DNA of 64,000 nucleotides from Acinetobacter rudis (GTDB lineage: Bacteria; Pseudomonadota; Gammaproteobacteria; Pseudomonadales; Moraxellaceae). The notes under the pieces are model-generated. The model saw only the letters and a program-made list of their open reading frames with translations, did no database searches and was not told the origin of the DNA. The stretch is from the NCBI RefSeq assembly GCF_000829675.1, contig NZ_BBRX01000018.1, positions 1-64,000 of the forward strand, written 5' to 3'. Below are positions 50,169 to 59,708 of this stretch, piece after piece; the stretch's first letter is position 1; each line of letters begins with the position of its first letter. A program made the position numbers and the translations under genes.

Positions 50169-51638
50169 ATGCAACAATTTATAAAATACGGTTTGCCACT
50201 GCTTATTGCAGTAGGTTTAATCATTGGTTTAGGTTTCTGGGAATTTTTTTTTAAGCTTAGTGATTTTGTTGTCTTTCTCGTTATTGTGTTATTTAGCACC
50301 AGTTTTTTAATTTTAGTTAAGTGTGCAGAATGGCGTTGGGCAAAACACATCGGTTTTGTTCTCTCTGCTTGTATTTGTCTTTATATTGCAACTGGTACAG
50401 GTTTTTTACAAGGACGAATGTCAATAGGTATTATTGCCTCTGTATATCAAACTAATCATAACGAAGCATTGGAGTTTTTATCTGTAGTTCAGTACAAGTA
50501 TATTGCTTATTCTTTGGTTTTATTGGCGTTATCTGCATATTATTTTTATAAGCTGCCAAAACCTTATCAGTTTAAATTTCCACGTTATCTTGCCATTTTA
50601 TTAATTGTACTCAATGTGTTTAACTTGTTTTTTGTACAAACTGCAAGAGCAGTGATTAAGTATAAAAAAGAAGAAGCTATTCTTTATGCAGGGCAAGAGA
50701 TTAAACCTGATTGGCAGGTGAGTAAGGTTACTTATCCCTATAACAATCAAATTGTGATTATTGGAGAGAGCGTACAACGCAATTATTTGTCACTCTATGG
50801 TTATCCTGAGAAAACGACACCTTTTTTAGATCGTATGCCAGTAACCGTGGTGGATGATTATGTATCAACTTCAGCAAATACAGCGACTAGTTTGCCTAGA
50901 ACTTTGGCGTACATGGACGATAAACGACATATACGTTCTTCAATGAATGTTGTTACTCTTGCCAATCAGGCAGGTTATAACACGATCTGGATTTCTAATC
51001 AGGGCTTTGTTGGTAAGAATGATACTAATATTTCACAAATCGCAATTCATGCTAAACATCAGTTCTTTTTAAAAAGCGGCAATTATATGTCTGAGGATAT
51101 TGATGATGATCATATGTTAAACATCTTATCAAATCAGCTAAAAAAATATAAAGGTGAAAAAAATATTATTTTTATTCATATGATGGGTTCACATCCTGAT
51201 GCTTGTGAGCGCCTATTTAAAAGCCCACGCTTATATCCTAAAAAAACTGAAGCAATGAACTGCTATTTATCAAGTATTAATAAATTAGATGGTTTTATTG
51301 AGAAGGCTTATAAGCAGTTACAAAAGACAAAGGGGAGCTTTAATATTACGTATTTTTCAGATCATGGTATGACTGTCAGTGACTCTGGTATTTATGTCGA
51401 TAACGATCATAAAGAAAATTATCAAGTCCCATTTTTTGTATTAAGTAGTGATGCAAAAGCAAAAAAATACTTAGATAAACGTGTAAGTGCTTATCAGTAT
51501 TTGGATATCTACGCTGGGTTGATTGGTGTTGAAACACCATTTTTAAACAAAGAAAATCAACTGGAAAAGCTCAAAAATAACGAAGATGTTACTGTTTTTG
51601 ATTGGGAAAACTACGTGCCTTATCGTCATTTAAAATGA
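50169..51638 (+). CDS. Phosphoethanolamine transferase-like membrane enzyme (EptA/sulfatase fold)
   Basis: 489 residues. The N-terminal ~160 residues contain about five membrane helices; the periplasmic sulfatase-fold domain follows. IGESVQRNYLSLYGY (GES at 199-201) binds zinc, SANTATSLPRT holds the nucleophilic Thr238, and FSDHGMT near the end completes the metal site. Enzymes of this type move phosphoethanolamine from phosphatidylethanolamine to lipid A or core sugars; in lipid A this lowers polymyxin binding. Its place in the core locus suggests core modification. The ATG at 50169 is used; no good ribosome-binding site is visible, and a TTG at 50139 is an alternative. Confidence 0.8.
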   Translation: MQQFIKYGLPLLIAVGLIIGLGFWEFFFKLSDFVVFLVIVLFSTSFLILVKCAEWRWAKHIGFVLSACICLYIATGTGFLQGRMSIGIIASVYQTNHNEALEFLSVVQYKYIAYSLVLLALSAYYFYKLPKPYQFKFPRYLAILLIVLNVFNLFFVQTARAVIKYKKEEAILYAGQEIKPDWQVSKVTYPYNNQIVIIGESVQRNYLSLYGYPEKTTPFLDRMPVTVVDDYVSTSANTATSLPRTLAYMDDKRHIRSSMNVVTLANQAGYNTIWISNQGFVGKNDTNISQIAIHAKHQFFLKSGNYMSEDIDDDHMLNILSNQLKKYKGEKNIIFIHMMGSHPDACERLFKSPRLYPKKTEAMNCYLSSINKLDGFIEKAYKQLQKTKGSFNITYFSDHGMTVSDSGIYVDNDHKENYQVPFFVLSSDAKAKKYLDKRVSAYQYLDIYAGLIGVETPFLNKENQLEKLKNNEDVTVFDWENYVPYRHLK

Positions 51639-51687
51639 GTTTTTCAATGATATAAATTGTTTTTGAAAAGACGAGTTAAACCAATAT

Positions 51688-51723
51688 AAAAAAGGGGAAA
51701 ATAGCATGGCTATTTTCCCCTTT
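51688..51723. terminator. Bidirectional terminator between convergent transferase genes
   Basis: AAAGGGGAAAATAGC and GCTATTTTCCCCTTT pair perfectly around three bases, with A/T tracts on both sides. Confidence 0.9.
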
Positions 51724-51743
51724 ATGTTTTGCATCTATTGGCT

Positions 51744-53351
51744 TTATTGTTTTTTACAGAATGTTTTATTGGTCAAATCGTGGTCAAACTTTTTATAACC
51801 ATTGGCATCATCATAAGGTAGAGTAATGTTAACAAAATAGTCTTTAACTTCATTTGGGTTGTGAATATCCCAACCGATACTTGAGGCAACAAATTTACCC
51901 AGTTGATAATTGCCCAGTACGCACTCATTGGCAAGAACAGGAGATTGAAATAACTTTTCAGCACCATTTAACGCATACATAAAGATTGGAACACCTGCAG
52001 TTTGTAAAATTGGTGCGCCATGTCCCCATAAACCATCAAATCCAAATAGTTCACTATGATCTGAAGTGTAAACAATTAGAGTCGGTTTATTAGTAATTTT
52101 TTCAGTCGTTTGTATTAATGACTTGATGAAATCATCTTGGAAGCGCATAGAGTTATCGTATGTATCTACCAGTTTCTCTTTTTCAGATTTACCTGTTTTA
52201 TAAATATCATAAGACTCAGGGTAGTTATCAGCATAAGCAAAATGATTATTTCGCTGATGTAACACGACAAAGAAAGGTTTGGAGAAATCATTCTGTTTTG
52301 ACATGTTTTCAAGAAACTTAATTAATCTTAGGTCAGTCAAAGTATCTTGAGGAATGATCTTTGAGTTTACATCATGAAACTCATCAATATCGGTTGCATT
52401 TACTAAAGAAGCTAAAACACCAGATTTCTGGTTAGATAAATAGTAAGTAGAATATTTATTTTGTTTAGCTAAATGGAATAAATTAGTTTTTAAGGACAGT
52501 AGCTGCTTTGTATTGTCTGGTTCTTGGATCACATTTAAAGTCAGTGGTACACCAATTCGGGTAGAGAAACCACGTGATACGCCAGAAAAGTATTTGAATT
52601 GCTGAGCGTGTTGTTCAGCTAGAGATTTTAGATAAGGCGTAGTATCACGCTCATAACCATATAATGACATATGTTCAAAGTTTGCACTTTCACCCATAAT
52701 AAAAATGATATTCACTGCAGAATCATTTTTACTTACGCTATAAGCTGGATAGTCTTTTGCTTGAGTTTTATTATTTTTAAATAGATCTCCAAGATAATGT
52801 GTATATACACCGATACTATTTCTGACCACGCTATAGTGAAGACTCACTTCGAATTTTTTATGGTTGATTACCGGAATAAAAAAAGCAATAGTAAACAGGA
52901 TCGATAAAACTGTATTGAGAATGCCAAGCTTGGTATTGCTTTGAGCAGGCACTTTGAAAATAATGTAAAGCGTATAAAAATAAAGTACTAAATACCAAAG
53001 TAAGGGTTTGATGAAAATTTGGATACCCGATAAAAGTCCCTTAGTTGTATCTTCAATTTCTGTGAAAAACATGGCGATATCATAGGGCATAAGATATCGA
53101 CCAAAATATTGATTAAAGACTACATTGACCCCCGTTCCTAATACAATGAGGCTACTGAGGATAACTGCAATCGTTTTATATCTTGAACAGAACGCAACAA
53201 ACAGCACGATGAAAACAAGTAGATAGGTGCTGACGTAGTTTGAAAAAGAAAGTTTTAATGAGTCATTGGTGCTAAAAATATATTCACCAATAGCCATTAA
53301 AAGTACGGTAATAAATATATGTAGTACTTTTACTGCAATCGAATTTTTCAT
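51744..53351 (-). CDS. Second sulfatase-fold membrane transferase
   Basis: 535 residues: five or so N-terminal membrane helices (to about residue 160), then a periplasmic sulfatase-like domain with MGESANFEHMSLYGY (GES at 220-222), a probable nucleophile in GFSTRIG (Thr264), and SDHSELFG near the C-terminus. It belongs to the same superfamily as the gene at 50169 but has little direct similarity to it, so it may transfer another head group (phosphoethanolamine or phosphoglycerol) or act on a different acceptor. It is convergent with the first and on the opposite strand from most neighbours. Confidence 0.75.
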   Translation of the reverse strand: MKNSIAVKVLHIFITVLLMAIGEYIFSTNDSLKLSFSNYVSTYLLVFIVLFVAFCSRYKTIAVILSSLIVLGTGVNVVFNQYFGRYLMPYDIAMFFTEIEDTTKGLLSGIQIFIKPLLWYLVLYFYTLYIIFKVPAQSNTKLGILNTVLSILFTIAFFIPVINHKKFEVSLHYSVVRNSIGVYTHYLGDLFKNNKTQAKDYPAYSVSKNDSAVNIIFIMGESANFEHMSLYGYERDTTPYLKSLAEQHAQQFKYFSGVSRGFSTRIGVPLTLNVIQEPDNTKQLLSLKTNLFHLAKQNKYSTYYLSNQKSGVLASLVNATDIDEFHDVNSKIIPQDTLTDLRLIKFLENMSKQNDFSKPFFVVLHQRNNHFAYADNYPESYDIYKTGKSEKEKLVDTYDNSMRFQDDFIKSLIQTTEKITNKPTLIVYTSDHSELFGFDGLWGHGAPILQTAGVPIFMYALNGAEKLFQSPVLANECVLGNYQLGKFVASSIGWDIHNPNEVKDYFVNITLPYDDANGYKKFDHDLTNKTFCKKQ

Positions 53352-53576
53352 AAGTACTGTTTGTCACAAAACTGTAAAAATGCAGCATTTTCTAATAATT
53401 CTTTCTTTTAAGCAACCATTGTTGAGGCGCTTCAGCGCACACATTAAAGCAGTGTGATCGGTGTCTGATTGTGATAAAGCAATTAAAAATAAGGAAGCTA
53501 TTGTTTTGTTTCGATACTTTAAAAGAGTTGGCGTGTATGGCAACATAGCTTGATAACTCTATAATTGGTTGCAACA

Positions 53577-54386
53577 GTGATCTATATTCTGCTCATTCTT
53601 TTTCTATTATTCATTGGATTTAGCTATAAATATGCATGGTGGAAAACTCCTATGGATTGGAAAAAACCCAGAGTTTTGATGTATCACATGGTGCGTGAAC
53701 ATATTCCAGGAGCGAAATTTAATAAACTGAGAGTGAAGCCTGCAGAGTTTGAGAAGCAGGTGGTCTGGATGAAACAAAACGGTTTTAATTTCGTTACCAT
53801 GCAGCAGTTAGAAGACCATTGGGGGCAGCATCCAGAAAAAACAGTGGCGATCACCTTTGATGATGGTTATCTGGATAACCTCGAACAGGCATTTCCAATT
53901 TTAAAAAAATACAATGTGCCTGCCACAATCTATGTGGTGGTAGATCGACACGAGCGAGATTGGTCAACCTATAAGAAAGCGCACCATAATAGTGGTGAGT
54001 TGATGCGCGAAGCTAAATTGACAGATGAACAAGTTGTACTTCTAGCTGAAAGCTGTTTAATTGAAATTGGTTCACATACCTTAACTCATGCAAACCTAGC
54101 GCAATTGGATGATAAAGAATGTTTGACTGAATTGGTTCAGTCTAAGCAACTGTTAGAGCAAATGATCAATAAACCTGTAAATAGTTTTGCTTATCCCTTT
54201 GGTATTTATTCTGCTCGTGATGTTGAGATGGCAAAACAAGCAGGCTACAGCAATGCTGTTACTACAGTTGAAGGCATAGATCGGGACGACGCTGACTTAT
54301 TACAATTAAAACGAATTAAAATCAGTGGAAAAGATTCACTGTTTGCAGTGAAGTGTCGCTTACGTTTAGGCCAACGAGGATTATAA
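53577..54386 (+). CDS. Polysaccharide deacetylase
   Basis: About 269 residues with one N-terminal membrane helix and a NodB-type domain. FDDGYLDN holds the catalytic Asp pair and HTLTHANL the metal-binding His pair, and SFAYPFGIYS forms the conserved third motif. It would remove acetyl groups from N-acetylated sugars in the periplasm. Genes of this type (pda) are part of many Acinetobacter outer-core loci. A GTG start at 53577 is taken; TTG at 53565 is also possible, and the first ATG would remove the membrane helix. Confidence 0.82.
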   Translation: MIYILLILFLLFIGFSYKYAWWKTPMDWKKPRVLMYHMVREHIPGAKFNKLRVKPAEFEKQVVWMKQNGFNFVTMQQLEDHWGQHPEKTVAITFDDGYLDNLEQAFPILKKYNVPATIYVVVDRHERDWSTYKKAHHNSGELMREAKLTDEQVVLLAESCLIEIGSHTLTHANLAQLDDKECLTELVQSKQLLEQMINKPVNSFAYPFGIYSARDVEMAKQAGYSNAVTTVEGIDRDDADLLQLKRIKISGKDSLFAVKCRLRLGQRGL

Positions 54387-54390
54387 ATAA

Positions 54391-55386
54391 ATGCATATTT
54401 GTATGGTCATGGCGGGTGATGAAGAAGGTGGCTTAGAAAAACATGTTGTTGAGTTGGCGAATGCCTTAGTGCGCAGTGGACAGCAGGTGACTCTGATTGC
54501 ACATCAAAAATATGCTGAACGAGTCCATGGTGTAATATTTAAGGCCTTGGATTTGAGTAAAAGTCGTAAAAACCCTATTTTGCTTTGGAAATTATATAAA
54601 ACGATTCAAGCAACTCAGGCAGATCTAGTCCATGTACAGGCCAGTAAAGCAGCCTCTATGGTTGCACCTTTACTACGTTGGTTGAAACAACCCAGCGTTG
54701 CAACGGTGCATGGATTGAAAAAAAATACCCGAGCATTTACACAGTTCAATCGCATAATTGCAGTGAGTCAAAACGTCGCACGATTATTTTCTGATGATTC
54801 TAAAGTTCGCATTGTATTTAATGGCGTGAAACAACCAGAGTTTGATGTAACAAGCAGAAAGGTACAACAGCCCTTACAGGCGATTGCCATTGGACGTTTA
54901 GTTTCAGTAAAAGGCTTCGATTTATTAATTGATGCTTGGAAAGATGTGGATGCCCAATTATGGATCGTTGGGGATGGAAGTGAAAAAGAGGCTTTACAAC
55001 AGCAAATAGATGGTTTGGGCTTGGCTCAAAAAATCCGTTTATTGGGGCAACGTGATGATATTAACCAACTATTGCAGCAAGCCGATTTTTTAGTGATTTC
55101 ATCGAGAAAAGAAGGTGGGCCTTATACATTGGCAGAAGCATTATTGATGCATTGTCCTGTGATTTCTACTGACGTAGGGATGGTGTCACAGATTTTACCC
55201 GATGCAATGATCTGCCCAGTTGAAGATACTCGTGCTTTACAACAGTTAATTCAGCAAAGTGTGAATAACTATTCAACACTACAACAGCATTCACAAGCCC
55301 TATACACATTGGCTCAGCAACAGCTTACTTTAGAGGCAATGACGGCAAATACACTTGAAGTTTATAGAGAAATAGCAAATGACTGA
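54391..55386 (+). CDS. Glycosyltransferase family 4
   Basis: 331-residue GT-B retaining enzyme. The N-terminal GDEEGGLEKHVVELANAL matches the acceptor-domain loop of GT4 enzymes, and the C-terminal IAIGRLVSVKGFDLLIDA and SSRKEGGPYTLAEALLM contain the nucleotide-sugar-binding E-x7-E motif. It adds a sugar to the LOS core. It starts 4 bases after the deacetylase gene, and its stop is within the start of the next gene (8-base overlap), so they are one operon. Confidence 0.88.
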   Translation: MHICMVMAGDEEGGLEKHVVELANALVRSGQQVTLIAHQKYAERVHGVIFKALDLSKSRKNPILLWKLYKTIQATQADLVHVQASKAASMVAPLLRWLKQPSVATVHGLKKNTRAFTQFNRIIAVSQNVARLFSDDSKVRIVFNGVKQPEFDVTSRKVQQPLQAIAIGRLVSVKGFDLLIDAWKDVDAQLWIVGDGSEKEALQQQIDGLGLAQKIRLLGQRDDINQLLQQADFLVISSRKEGGPYTLAEALLMHCPVISTDVGMVSQILPDAMICPVEDTRALQQLIQQSVNNYSTLQQHSQALYTLAQQQLTLEAMTANTLEVYREIAND

Positions 55387-56407
55387 AACACAAAAAGCGC
55401 CTAAGGTCGTCTGGGTGATTAGTGATGGTGTGCCAGGGCATTATAATCAGTCTAAAGGCGTCTTATTTGCTTTATCACAGCATTATCAACTTGATGTTCA
55501 TTGGATTGAACTTAAACTGAGCAAGCCTTTTTTACGTCGCCCTTTAGCTTGGTTACTGAATAAGAGTATTCCGAGTTTAAGTAAACTTTCACATTTTTAT
55601 CAAGGTGATGCCTTAGCTGCACAGCGACCTGACGTTGTGATTGGTGCTGGCGGAAATTCAGCTTATGCCATTGCATGGATTAGTAGAGCGTATCAGGCTA
55701 AAAATATTTTCTGTGGCTCACTGCGGCACTTAAAAGCTGAATTGTTTGATGCAATTTTAGTCCTTGAACCTGATATGCCCGCACCTTTTATTAGCTTAAA
55801 AGTTTCTCCTGTTGCTTTGGATCAGACTGTATTGCAACAGCAAGCTGAGCAATGGCGTAAAGAACATCCTGATGTTGAACATAAACTTTGGTCAATGTTA
55901 ATCGGTGGTGATGGTGCAGGTGCAGAGTATACGGATGAGGATTGGATTAATCTTGCGAAACAGATGAATTTAGTCGCAAGGCAACAAGGCATCAAATGGC
56001 TACTCAGTACTTCTCGACGTACAGGAGCGGCTGCTGAAAAGTTGCTACAGCAATATCTTAATTTTGAATATATTGCTGATGTGGTCTGGTGGAGCGAGGT
56101 TCCAAGAACAGTGTTGCATCAGTTTATCGCTGTAAGCGACCGTGTCTATTGTGGGGCAGACTCTATGTCAATGATGATGGAGAGCTTAACCGCTATGCGT
56201 CCTTTGGTGGTTTATCATCCTGCTAAGTTCCAACCTGATGAAAAGTTTAGTCAAGTGCTGCATCGCTTGAGCAGTGAGCGCTATATTAATGTTCGATATT
56301 TAACACAGTTATCACATAGTGATGCGGAAGACTTAACACTAAAAGCTTTAGAATACTCTCCAAGTCTACAATTAGCTCAATATTTTGAGGATAGGTTATT
56401 CTCTTGA
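55379..56407 (+). CDS. ELM1-like putative glycosyltransferase (second)
   Basis: 342 residues of the same family as the gene at 49146. ISDGVPGHYNQSKGV starts the Rossmann-like first domain, IGGDGAGAEY and LLSTSRRTG occur in the middle, and CGADSMSMMMESLTA matches the donor-site motif. It overlaps the GT4 genes before and after it (8 and 4 bases), which ties it to core assembly by translational coupling. Confidence 0.78.
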   Translation: MTETQKAPKVVWVISDGVPGHYNQSKGVLFALSQHYQLDVHWIELKLSKPFLRRPLAWLLNKSIPSLSKLSHFYQGDALAAQRPDVVIGAGGNSAYAIAWISRAYQAKNIFCGSLRHLKAELFDAILVLEPDMPAPFISLKVSPVALDQTVLQQQAEQWRKEHPDVEHKLWSMLIGGDGAGAEYTDEDWINLAKQMNLVARQQGIKWLLSTSRRTGAAAEKLLQQYLNFEYIADVVWWSEVPRTVLHQFIAVSDRVYCGADSMSMMMESLTAMRPLVVYHPAKFQPDEKFSQVLHRLSSERYINVRYLTQLSHSDAEDLTLKALEYSPSLQLAQYFEDRLFS

Positions 56408-57480
56408 AAACTTTAAAAATCATTAATACCGTATACGGTGATGCAACAGGTGGTCGTTGGCAGGCTGTTTTAGATATTGCGAATACTTTAAAAGGCTATG
56501 GTCATCATATCGTCCTGCTGCGTGGTGAAGAAAATGCACATTTAAGTAGTGGAGAATGGCCAATAGACGTCATTGCGAATACTGGTTTTTATAGTATTAC
56601 AGCAGCAATGAAAGTACGTCAGTATATTCAGCAACAGCAACCAGATGTGATTATTGCACATAGTGGTAAAGCAGTATGGTTATTTAAAAATGCTATGATG
56701 GGGATGAAAAAGAAAGTACCTATTATTGCAGTGAATCATAGTCATAATGTGAAACGAACTATAAGGGCAGATGCCTTCCTCCATATTACTCCTTATGTAC
56801 AGTCCTTAGTTCAGGGATTACAGACAGAATCGGATCGTAAAAATAAACCTCAACGTGTTATTTCAAATCTAACTTATTTACCTCAAGTTAAAGCTGAACC
56901 TCAACGATTGAAAAGCCCTGTAAATATCGCGATGTTGACTCGTATGGTGCCCAATAAAGGTGTTCATATACTGATAGAGGCTTTGGCTCTATTAAAAAAT
57001 CGTGGTCTTGAGTTTAATGCTATTTTAGCAGGTCAAGGTGAGCAACTTGATCATTATAAGTTGTTAGCTGAAAAGTTAGGCTTAACTGAACAGGTAAAAT
57101 TTCCTGGTTGGATTGGTGGTGATGAAAAGATAGAAATTATACAAAACTCAGATATTATGACTTTACCATCTATCACCGAAATTCAGGGAATTGGCATACT
57201 TGATGCTTTTGCTTGGGGTAAGACATTAATTACAACGGATGATATTGGTATTCAACAAACTGCCAAGCATCAGATTAATGCTTGGTGTGCCAAAGCTGGA
57301 GATGCTCAAAGTTTAGCAGATGGTTTGGAATATTTGATAACACATCCAGATGAAGCATTAAAACTGGCTGAGCAAGGTAAAAAAGAAGCTTTGGAAAAAT
57401 ATTGTTTTGAGCAAATAGCAAAACAACATCATGCTTTAGTTTCAGAAGTTTATGCTTACTATCAAGAACATCCACTTTGA
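56404..57480 (+). CDS. Glycosyltransferase family 4 (second)
   Basis: 358 residues. GDATGGRWQAVLDIANTL is the N-terminal glycine-rich loop, LTRMVPNKGVHILIEAL begins the donor domain, and SITEIQGIGILDAFAWG carries the E-x7-type motif (with Asp in the second position). It starts at TTG, overlapping the previous stop by 4 bases, which is the only start consistent with the family N-terminus. A terminator follows. Confidence 0.86.
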   Translation: MKTLKIINTVYGDATGGRWQAVLDIANTLKGYGHHIVLLRGEENAHLSSGEWPIDVIANTGFYSITAAMKVRQYIQQQQPDVIIAHSGKAVWLFKNAMMGMKKKVPIIAVNHSHNVKRTIRADAFLHITPYVQSLVQGLQTESDRKNKPQRVISNLTYLPQVKAEPQRLKSPVNIAMLTRMVPNKGVHILIEALALLKNRGLEFNAILAGQGEQLDHYKLLAEKLGLTEQVKFPGWIGGDEKIEIIQNSDIMTLPSITEIQGIGILDAFAWGKTLITTDDIGIQQTAKHQINAWCAKAGDAQSLADGLEYLITHPDEALKLAEQGKKEALEKYCFEQIAKQHHALVSEVYAYYQEHPL

Positions 57481-57506
57481 AAAAGTATTATTAAATTTTA
57501 GTTGTA

Positions 57507-57537
57507 AAAAGATCGCTTAAATAAGCGATCTTTTTTA
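57507..57537. terminator. Bidirectional terminator in the outer-core locus
   Basis: AAAAGATCGCTTA and TAAGCGATCTTTT pair around AA, with A and T runs at each end. It separates the plus-strand operon from the opposing GT25 gene. Confidence 0.9.
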
Positions 57538-57563
57538 TAAGGGCAATGACTAATTTACTTGAG

Positions 57564-58406
57564 TTATTTGTTGTTACGGTAACCTTCTTCTCCAACTTTG
57601 CTAAAGAATTGTGTTAAGGACATACAACGTTTAAATACAATGAGGATTTTAAATCGAGCAAGAAGATCTTTGCCAATTTTAGGTAAATTTTTCTTTAATC
57701 GATCCATTGTTTTGGTAGGTTTAAAATCAACTCTATTACTGCCAATGGTGCTGTCATCTTCCCCCCCTTGTTCAAAACAAAAATAGTGGGGAACTTTAAA
57801 ACGATATTTGAGTAAATATTGCCAGTCATCCACAAAACTTGGCTTTAAAATAAGTTTATATAAAAATTCAGTCGCAGCTGATTTATTCAAACTGTAGGCA
57901 CATGCTGTACTATACAAGTAGGAAGGACCTAACATATTAAAATATAATTGGTTATCAGAAGGATAACCATGAATTCTAGTTCTAGATTTTAAAGCATGTC
58001 CCCCTAAGAACATAAAGTCTTCTTTAGAATCTAAAATATCGATGAGTTTTTCATTAATTTTATTGGTGTTTAAATACACATCATCTTCAATAATGATGAC
58101 GCGTTGATATTGATCATATTCACCATTAATCAAACGTTGCCAAACAAATAGATGACTCAATAAGCAGCCAATTTCACCCGCAACTAGAGTCCGTTCGCAT
58201 AATCCAGCTTGCTCTCGTGCAATATTGATAAACGATAAATATTCAGGAGCGAGGTCTTTACCATAAATCCCATCGAAAAAATCAAAGTCAATGGATAGAT
58301 CAGGACAAAGTTGAATTAAACGCTGTATTTCATCTGATACATTGTTCCGACGCGAGCTAGATTGTTTTAGTGATATACAAATAATTAATATAGATGCTTT
58401 AGACAT
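57564..58406 (-). CDS. Glycosyltransferase family 25
   Basis: 280 residues of the LPS GT25 family (Lgt/LpsA-like). The conserved VAGEIGCLLSH (about residue 76-86), IIIEDDVYL (DxD-like, 104-112) and the SVDDW-type FVDDWQ segment near 195 are present. It adds galactose- or glucose-like sugars to LOS. It overlaps the CgeB-like gene upstream by 8 bases. Confidence 0.88.
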   Translation of the reverse strand: MSKASILIICISLKQSSSRRNNVSDEIQRLIQLCPDLSIDFDFFDGIYGKDLAPEYLSFINIAREQAGLCERTLVAGEIGCLLSHLFVWQRLINGEYDQYQRVIIIEDDVYLNTNKINEKLIDILDSKEDFMFLGGHALKSRTRIHGYPSDNQLYFNMLGPSYLYSTACAYSLNKSAATEFLYKLILKPSFVDDWQYLLKYRFKVPHYFCFEQGGEDDSTIGSNRVDFKPTKTMDRLKKNLPKIGKDLLARFKILIVFKRCMSLTQFFSKVGEEGYRNNK

Positions 58407-59448
58407 ATTGGATTCTTTGACCTTTGTAATAAACCTCTTGTTGCCATGGAGAGTTTAAAGGATGCTGATATAAAAGGTTAATCCATTGTTGTAGTATATT
58501 TTTTGCTTCGAAAAGTGTATGTGCCAGTGCATAGCCTCTTTGTGCAACTTCAATAGCACGTTCAGGATGCTGATGGTAGTAAGTCAGTTGTTTAATGACA
58601 TCATCTAAATGGTCGAAATAAACAATGCTATCTGCAGGGAATAACAACTCTAAACCCGGTGTCTTTGCAGTAAAAACCAAACTTCCCATGCCAGTTAACT
58701 GTGCGAGTCGATCACTACTGTACATATAAATATCATTATACTTTGAGTAGTTAATACTCATTAGACTCTGTTGAACCGCAGTTTGATAGTTATGCCCAAA
58801 GAGTGCAGGTTGGCCTAAACAAGCACCTAATTTAAATTTCAGTTCAGGAAGCTGTTCAACTAAAGATTGAATAAACTGTTCACGCTCAGGATACTTTGAA
58901 TTAGACCCACAAAAAATAACATCGTGCTGATAGTCATGCCAATCAGCACGGGGATGTTCAATAGACGCTAAACTTAAGTTCGGTGTAAATGCACAGGTTG
59001 GGTGCTGCAAGTTTTCTGATAGCTGTTGTAAATATTCGCCTGCAGTGGTGGCAAAAATAGCATCGACCTCAGATTGCATGATTTTGAAATGTTCTAATCG
59101 ATGTGGTTCATTAATCGGATCAACAAACCACATGGCAATTTTACATGGATGAATTGTTTTGAGTTGTTTTAATAAATCAACAGGAAGTTGAATATGACCA
59201 ATTAAAATTAAATCAAAGTGTATGTTTTCGCAAAGATCGATTAATTGTTGGTGAGTTTTTTTATGTGATAAAGAGGTGGTATTAAAGATATTACTTTTAC
59301 GGACCATATATTTGTAATCAAAACCATGAACATAATGTCCAAGCTCTATAAGGCCATGCTGAATTTTAGTATCAGTATTGTAGAACATACTGCCATGATG
59401 TTCAGTTTTGAAGTTAGCAATATGTAAAATTTTTAGTTTATGGGACAT
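58399..59448 (-). CDS. CgeB-like glycosyltransferase
   Basis: 349 residues with a GT-B appearance: N-terminal KILHIANF, the DVIFCGSNSKYPER segment that begins the second domain (about 175-190), and a C-terminal SDRLAQLTGMGSLVFT block typical of the CgeB/DUF3880 group. It probably transfers a sugar in core assembly. It is co-transcribed with the GT25 gene that follows it. Confidence 0.72.
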   Translation of the reverse strand: MSHKLKILHIANFKTEHHGSMFYNTDTKIQHGLIELGHYVHGFDYKYMVRKSNIFNTTSLSHKKTHQQLIDLCENIHFDLILIGHIQLPVDLLKQLKTIHPCKIAMWFVDPINEPHRLEHFKIMQSEVDAIFATTAGEYLQQLSENLQHPTCAFTPNLSLASIEHPRADWHDYQHDVIFCGSNSKYPEREQFIQSLVEQLPELKFKLGACLGQPALFGHNYQTAVQQSLMSINYSKYNDIYMYSSDRLAQLTGMGSLVFTAKTPGLELLFPADSIVYFDHLDDVIKQLTYYHQHPERAIEVAQRGYALAHTLFEAKNILQQWINLLYQHPLNSPWQQEVYYKGQRIQYV

Positions 59449-59609
59449 TTATTATCTCACTGCTGTGATGACTAAGCATAATTGGGATCTTCCATAGGAT
59501 GATGTACGGTATCAAAAAAACCAGTCATACAAAAGGGGGCACTATTCACGTCATGCTTTCAACCTTCCTATTTTGGTAAGGATCTTGTTATATTGAATAA
59601 AATTGAATA

Positions 59610-59645
59610 AAAATCCCCCACTTGAAATACTGAAAAGGTGGGGGA
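59610..59645 (-). terminator. Terminator after the GH43-like gene
   Basis: TCCCCCAC and GTGGGGGA pair; on the minus strand the hairpin is followed by five T. It lies about 64 bases after the stop codon of the 59709 gene. Confidence 0.85.
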
Positions 59646-59708
59646 ATAGAGCATTTTAATCAGAGGTTTGTTTGAAAAGTTGTTAACTTCTAAGTGTTCG
59701 TCGACTTT